A DNA stretch of 64,000 nucleotides, from the NCBI GenBank assembly GCA_902543295.1, contig CACBXW010000001.1, positions 186,001-250,000 on the forward strand, written 5' to 3'. Below the pieces are notes generated by a model. It saw nothing but the letters and a program-made list of their open reading frames with translations. It was not told the origin of the DNA and did not search any database. Shown here in pieces: positions 62,773 to 64,000 of this stretch. A program made the translations under genes and the position numbers. The stretch is from an uncultured Pelagibacteraceae bacterium. GTDB taxonomy: Bacteria; Pseudomonadota; Alphaproteobacteria; Pelagibacterales; Pelagibacteraceae. Numbering within the stretch: the stretch's first letter is position 1; each line of letters begins with the position of its first letter.

Positions 62773-63234
62773 ATGAGATTCAAAATTTTTTTTTTTTTAA
62801 TTACATTTTTTTATTTTAATTCTTCATTTGCCGATGTTTTAAAACCAAGTGTGAATATAGATCCAAAACAAGTTGTTTTAATTCAATTAAAGGCGTTAAT
62901 GAAAAATGACAGTCCATATAAAGATAGAGGGATTGAGCAAACATGGGAATTTGCACATCCAAATAATCAAAGAATGACAGGTCCATTAGATAGATTTAAA
63001 AGAATGTTAAAAGGGGCTTCATACTCGATGCTGATTGATCACAAAGAAAATACAGTAACTGAAATTTACAAATCAAGTACAATGGCAACTTATGAAGTTG
63101 TTGTCTTGGATAAGGACAAACAATATTTTAAATTTAAATGGAAAGTTGAAAAGAATAATAAAGAAGGCAATCTTTTAGATTGCTGGCTAACAACAGCAGT
63201 TTCACAACCAATACCAATGGGATCATCAATATAA
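62773..63234 (+). CDS. Secreted DUF4864-like protein
   Basis: A 153-residue protein with a signal peptide (about residues 1-20, cut near SFADV). IEQTWEFAHPNNQRMTGPLD and RFKRMLKGASYSMLIDHKEN are typical of DUF4864, a family of unknown function. Its stop overlaps the next gene's start by one base (TAATG). Probably periplasmic. Confidence 0.75.
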   Translation: MRFKIFFFLITFFYFNSSFADVLKPSVNIDPKQVVLIQLKALMKNDSPYKDRGIEQTWEFAHPNNQRMTGPLDRFKRMLKGASYSMLIDHKENTVTEIYKSSTMATYEVVVLDKDKQYFKFKWKVEKNNKEGNLLDCWLTTAVSQPIPMGSSI

Positions 63235-63437
63235 TGAAAAAGCCTCCAATGTATATTAGGTATGCAATTCTAATGTTTATATTATGCTTTCCAACAATTT
63301 CATCCACTCAACTTGGATGGTATTTTTGGGGAAGTGAAGTTGGGATTAATATTGGCATGGTAGTAGGTACAATTTCCGTAATAGTTGCCGCTTATTTAAT
63401 GTTCAGAATGGGCTGGCGTGACGCAGATGATGAATAA
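63234..63437 (+). CDS. Small two-helix membrane protein
   Basis: A 67-residue protein starting MKKPPMYIRYAILMFILCFP; the ATG at 63234 overlaps the DUF4864 stop, which is why it is preferred to an upstream Met within that gene. Two hydrophobic helices (AILMFILCFPTISS; INIGMVVGTISVIVAAYLMF) and an acidic end GWRDADDE. No family is recognised. Translational coupling suggests a partner of the DUF4864 protein. Confidence 0.7.
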   Translation: MKKPPMYIRYAILMFILCFPTISSTQLGWYFWGSEVGINIGMVVGTISVIVAAYLMFRMGWRDADDE

Positions 63438-63483
63438 TAGAATTTTGTTTCGTTAGTAATTAAAATTTAGTAGGAATCTGATA

Positions 63484-64000
63484 ATGAAATCCAAAGCAAA
63501 AGTTGTTGTAGTTGGTGGTGGAGTAGTAGGGGTTAGCGCACTCTATCACTTAGCAAAAAAAGGTTGGTCAGATGTTGTTTTAATTGAAAGAAAGGAACTA
63601 ACTTCAGGCTCAACTTGGCATGCAGCTGGCTTATTGCCACTATTTAATATGAGTTATTCTGTGGGACAACTTCATAAGTATGCTGTCAATTTGTATAAAA
63701 CTTTAGAAGAAGAGACAGGCAAGAATGTAGGTTTCAGCGTTGTATCTAATATTAGATTAGCAAGCACTAAAGATAGAATGGATGAATACTTTCAATACGC
63801 TGGAGTTGCTCAAACAATAGGTGTTGATGTAAAATTTTTAACTCCAGATCAAGTTAAGGAAATATGGCCATTATGTAATACATCAGATTTAGTTGGTGCA
63901 ATACAACACCCTGAAGATGGATATATTCAACCAGCAGATTTAACTCAAGCACTTGCAACAGGTGCAAGAAATAGAGGAGCAGAAATTTATAGAAATACAA
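63484..64000 (+). CDS. Dimethylglycine/sarcosine dehydrogenase, N-terminal part (cut by window end)
   Basis: The first 172 residues of an FAD-dependent amine dehydrogenase. KVVVVGGGVVGVSALYHLAK is the FAD motif, and GSTWHAAGLLP holds H46, the likely site of covalent FAD attachment in dimethylglycine and sarcosine dehydrogenases. No stop occurs before base 64000; the full family chain is about 800-850 residues with a C-terminal folate domain. It converts dimethylglycine to sarcosine, or sarcosine to glycine, feeding one-carbon units to folate. It fits upstream of the SoxBDAG step. Confidence 0.88.
   Translation, partial: MKSKAKVVVVGGGVVGVSALYHLAKKGWSDVVLIERKELTSGSTWHAAGLLPLFNMSYSVGQLHKYAVNLYKTLEEETGKNVGFSVVSNIRLASTKDRMDEYFQYAGVAQTIGVDVKFLTPDQVKEIWPLCNTSDLVGAIQHPEDGYIQPADLTQALATGARNRGAEIYRNT

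Noticed and set aside
1-64000. Mobile elements, phage genes, CRISPR arrays or defence systems
   Set aside because: No transposase, integrase, repeat-spacer pattern or known defence gene was seen anywhere in the window.

Overview
The window is very AT-rich and tightly packed, with 1-4 nt overlaps between many genes, no tRNA, rRNA, insertion sequence or CRISPR array, and no gene-free stretch over about 150 bases. Its gene content (TMA monooxygenase, TMAO demethylase, TMAO ABC importer, GlxBCD/MgsABC-type amidotransferase-synthase set, ammonium channel, four-subunit sarcosine oxidase, formate-THF ligase, DmdA-like demethylase, dimethylglycine dehydrogenase) together with the base composition points to a marine SAR11 (Pelagibacterales) alphaproteobacterium. 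This is an inference from content and style; no database search was possible.

Layout. 1-5.4 kb (+): end of aconitase, a TPR-type membrane protein, a BamB-like lipoprotein, a cupin-like protein, ZapE/AFG1 ATPase and YjbQ. 5.4-20.5 kb (-): photolyase, a PLP ammonia-lyase, a GmaS-like type III glutamine synthetase, small membrane proteins and the ammonium transporter, then GlxD/C/B (MgsC/B/A-like), a second glutamine-synthetase-like enzyme, an FAD oxidoreductase, a MarR-like protein and TMAO demethylase (Tdm). 20.6-25.9 kb (+): TMAO/betaine-type ABC importer (TmoX, TmoW, TmoV) with two small envelope genes inserted. 25.9-33.1 kb (+): a GpsA-like dehydrogenase, a complete sugar-type ABC importer and a GH63 glucosylglycerate/mannosylglycerate-type hydrolase. 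33.1-36.5 kb: trimethylamine monooxygenase (Tmm, -) divergent from an iron alcohol dehydrogenase and a class I amidotransferase. 36.5-45 kb: formate-THF ligase, soxBDAG and a multi-pass transporter. 45-48 kb: GNAT, a hypothetical protein, SRAP/YedK and PurEK. 48.2-51.6 kb (+): dipeptidase, a large unknown protein, a DUF3726 protein and an unlisted 55-residue zinc ribbon. 51.6-54.4 kb (-): Yip1 protein, a 35-residue membrane peptide, a DmdA-like demethylase and a short MetF. 54.5-64 kb (+): EgtB/EgtD, a methyltransferase, a Rieske oxygenase, a kinase-nucleotidylyltransferase pair, a degenerate crotonase, MtoX/SBP56, ferredoxin, two CoA-binding paralogues, two small envelope proteins and the start of a dimethylglycine dehydrogenase.

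How the genes work together. Much of the window is a methylated-compound and one-carbon catabolic island. Trimethylamine is oxidised by Tmm to TMAO, or TMAO is imported by TmoXWV. Tdm splits TMAO to dimethylamine and formaldehyde. Monomethylamine can be captured as gamma-glutamylmethylamide (GmaS) and passed through N-methylglutamate (MgsABC-like), with an FAD oxidoreductase or SoxBDAG-type enzyme releasing the methyl group to tetrahydrofolate. Fhs and MetF then handle the folate-bound carbon. Dimethylglycine dehydrogenase and sarcosine oxidase cover the betaine side, and Amt recovers or imports ammonium.

The least understood parts are: the 48.2-51.6 kb operon; the methyltransferase-Rieske-kinase-nucleotidylyltransferase-crotonase run at 56.7-60.0 kb; the DmdA-like/MetF pair; and the second glutamine-synthetase-like gene with its FAD oxidoreductase.
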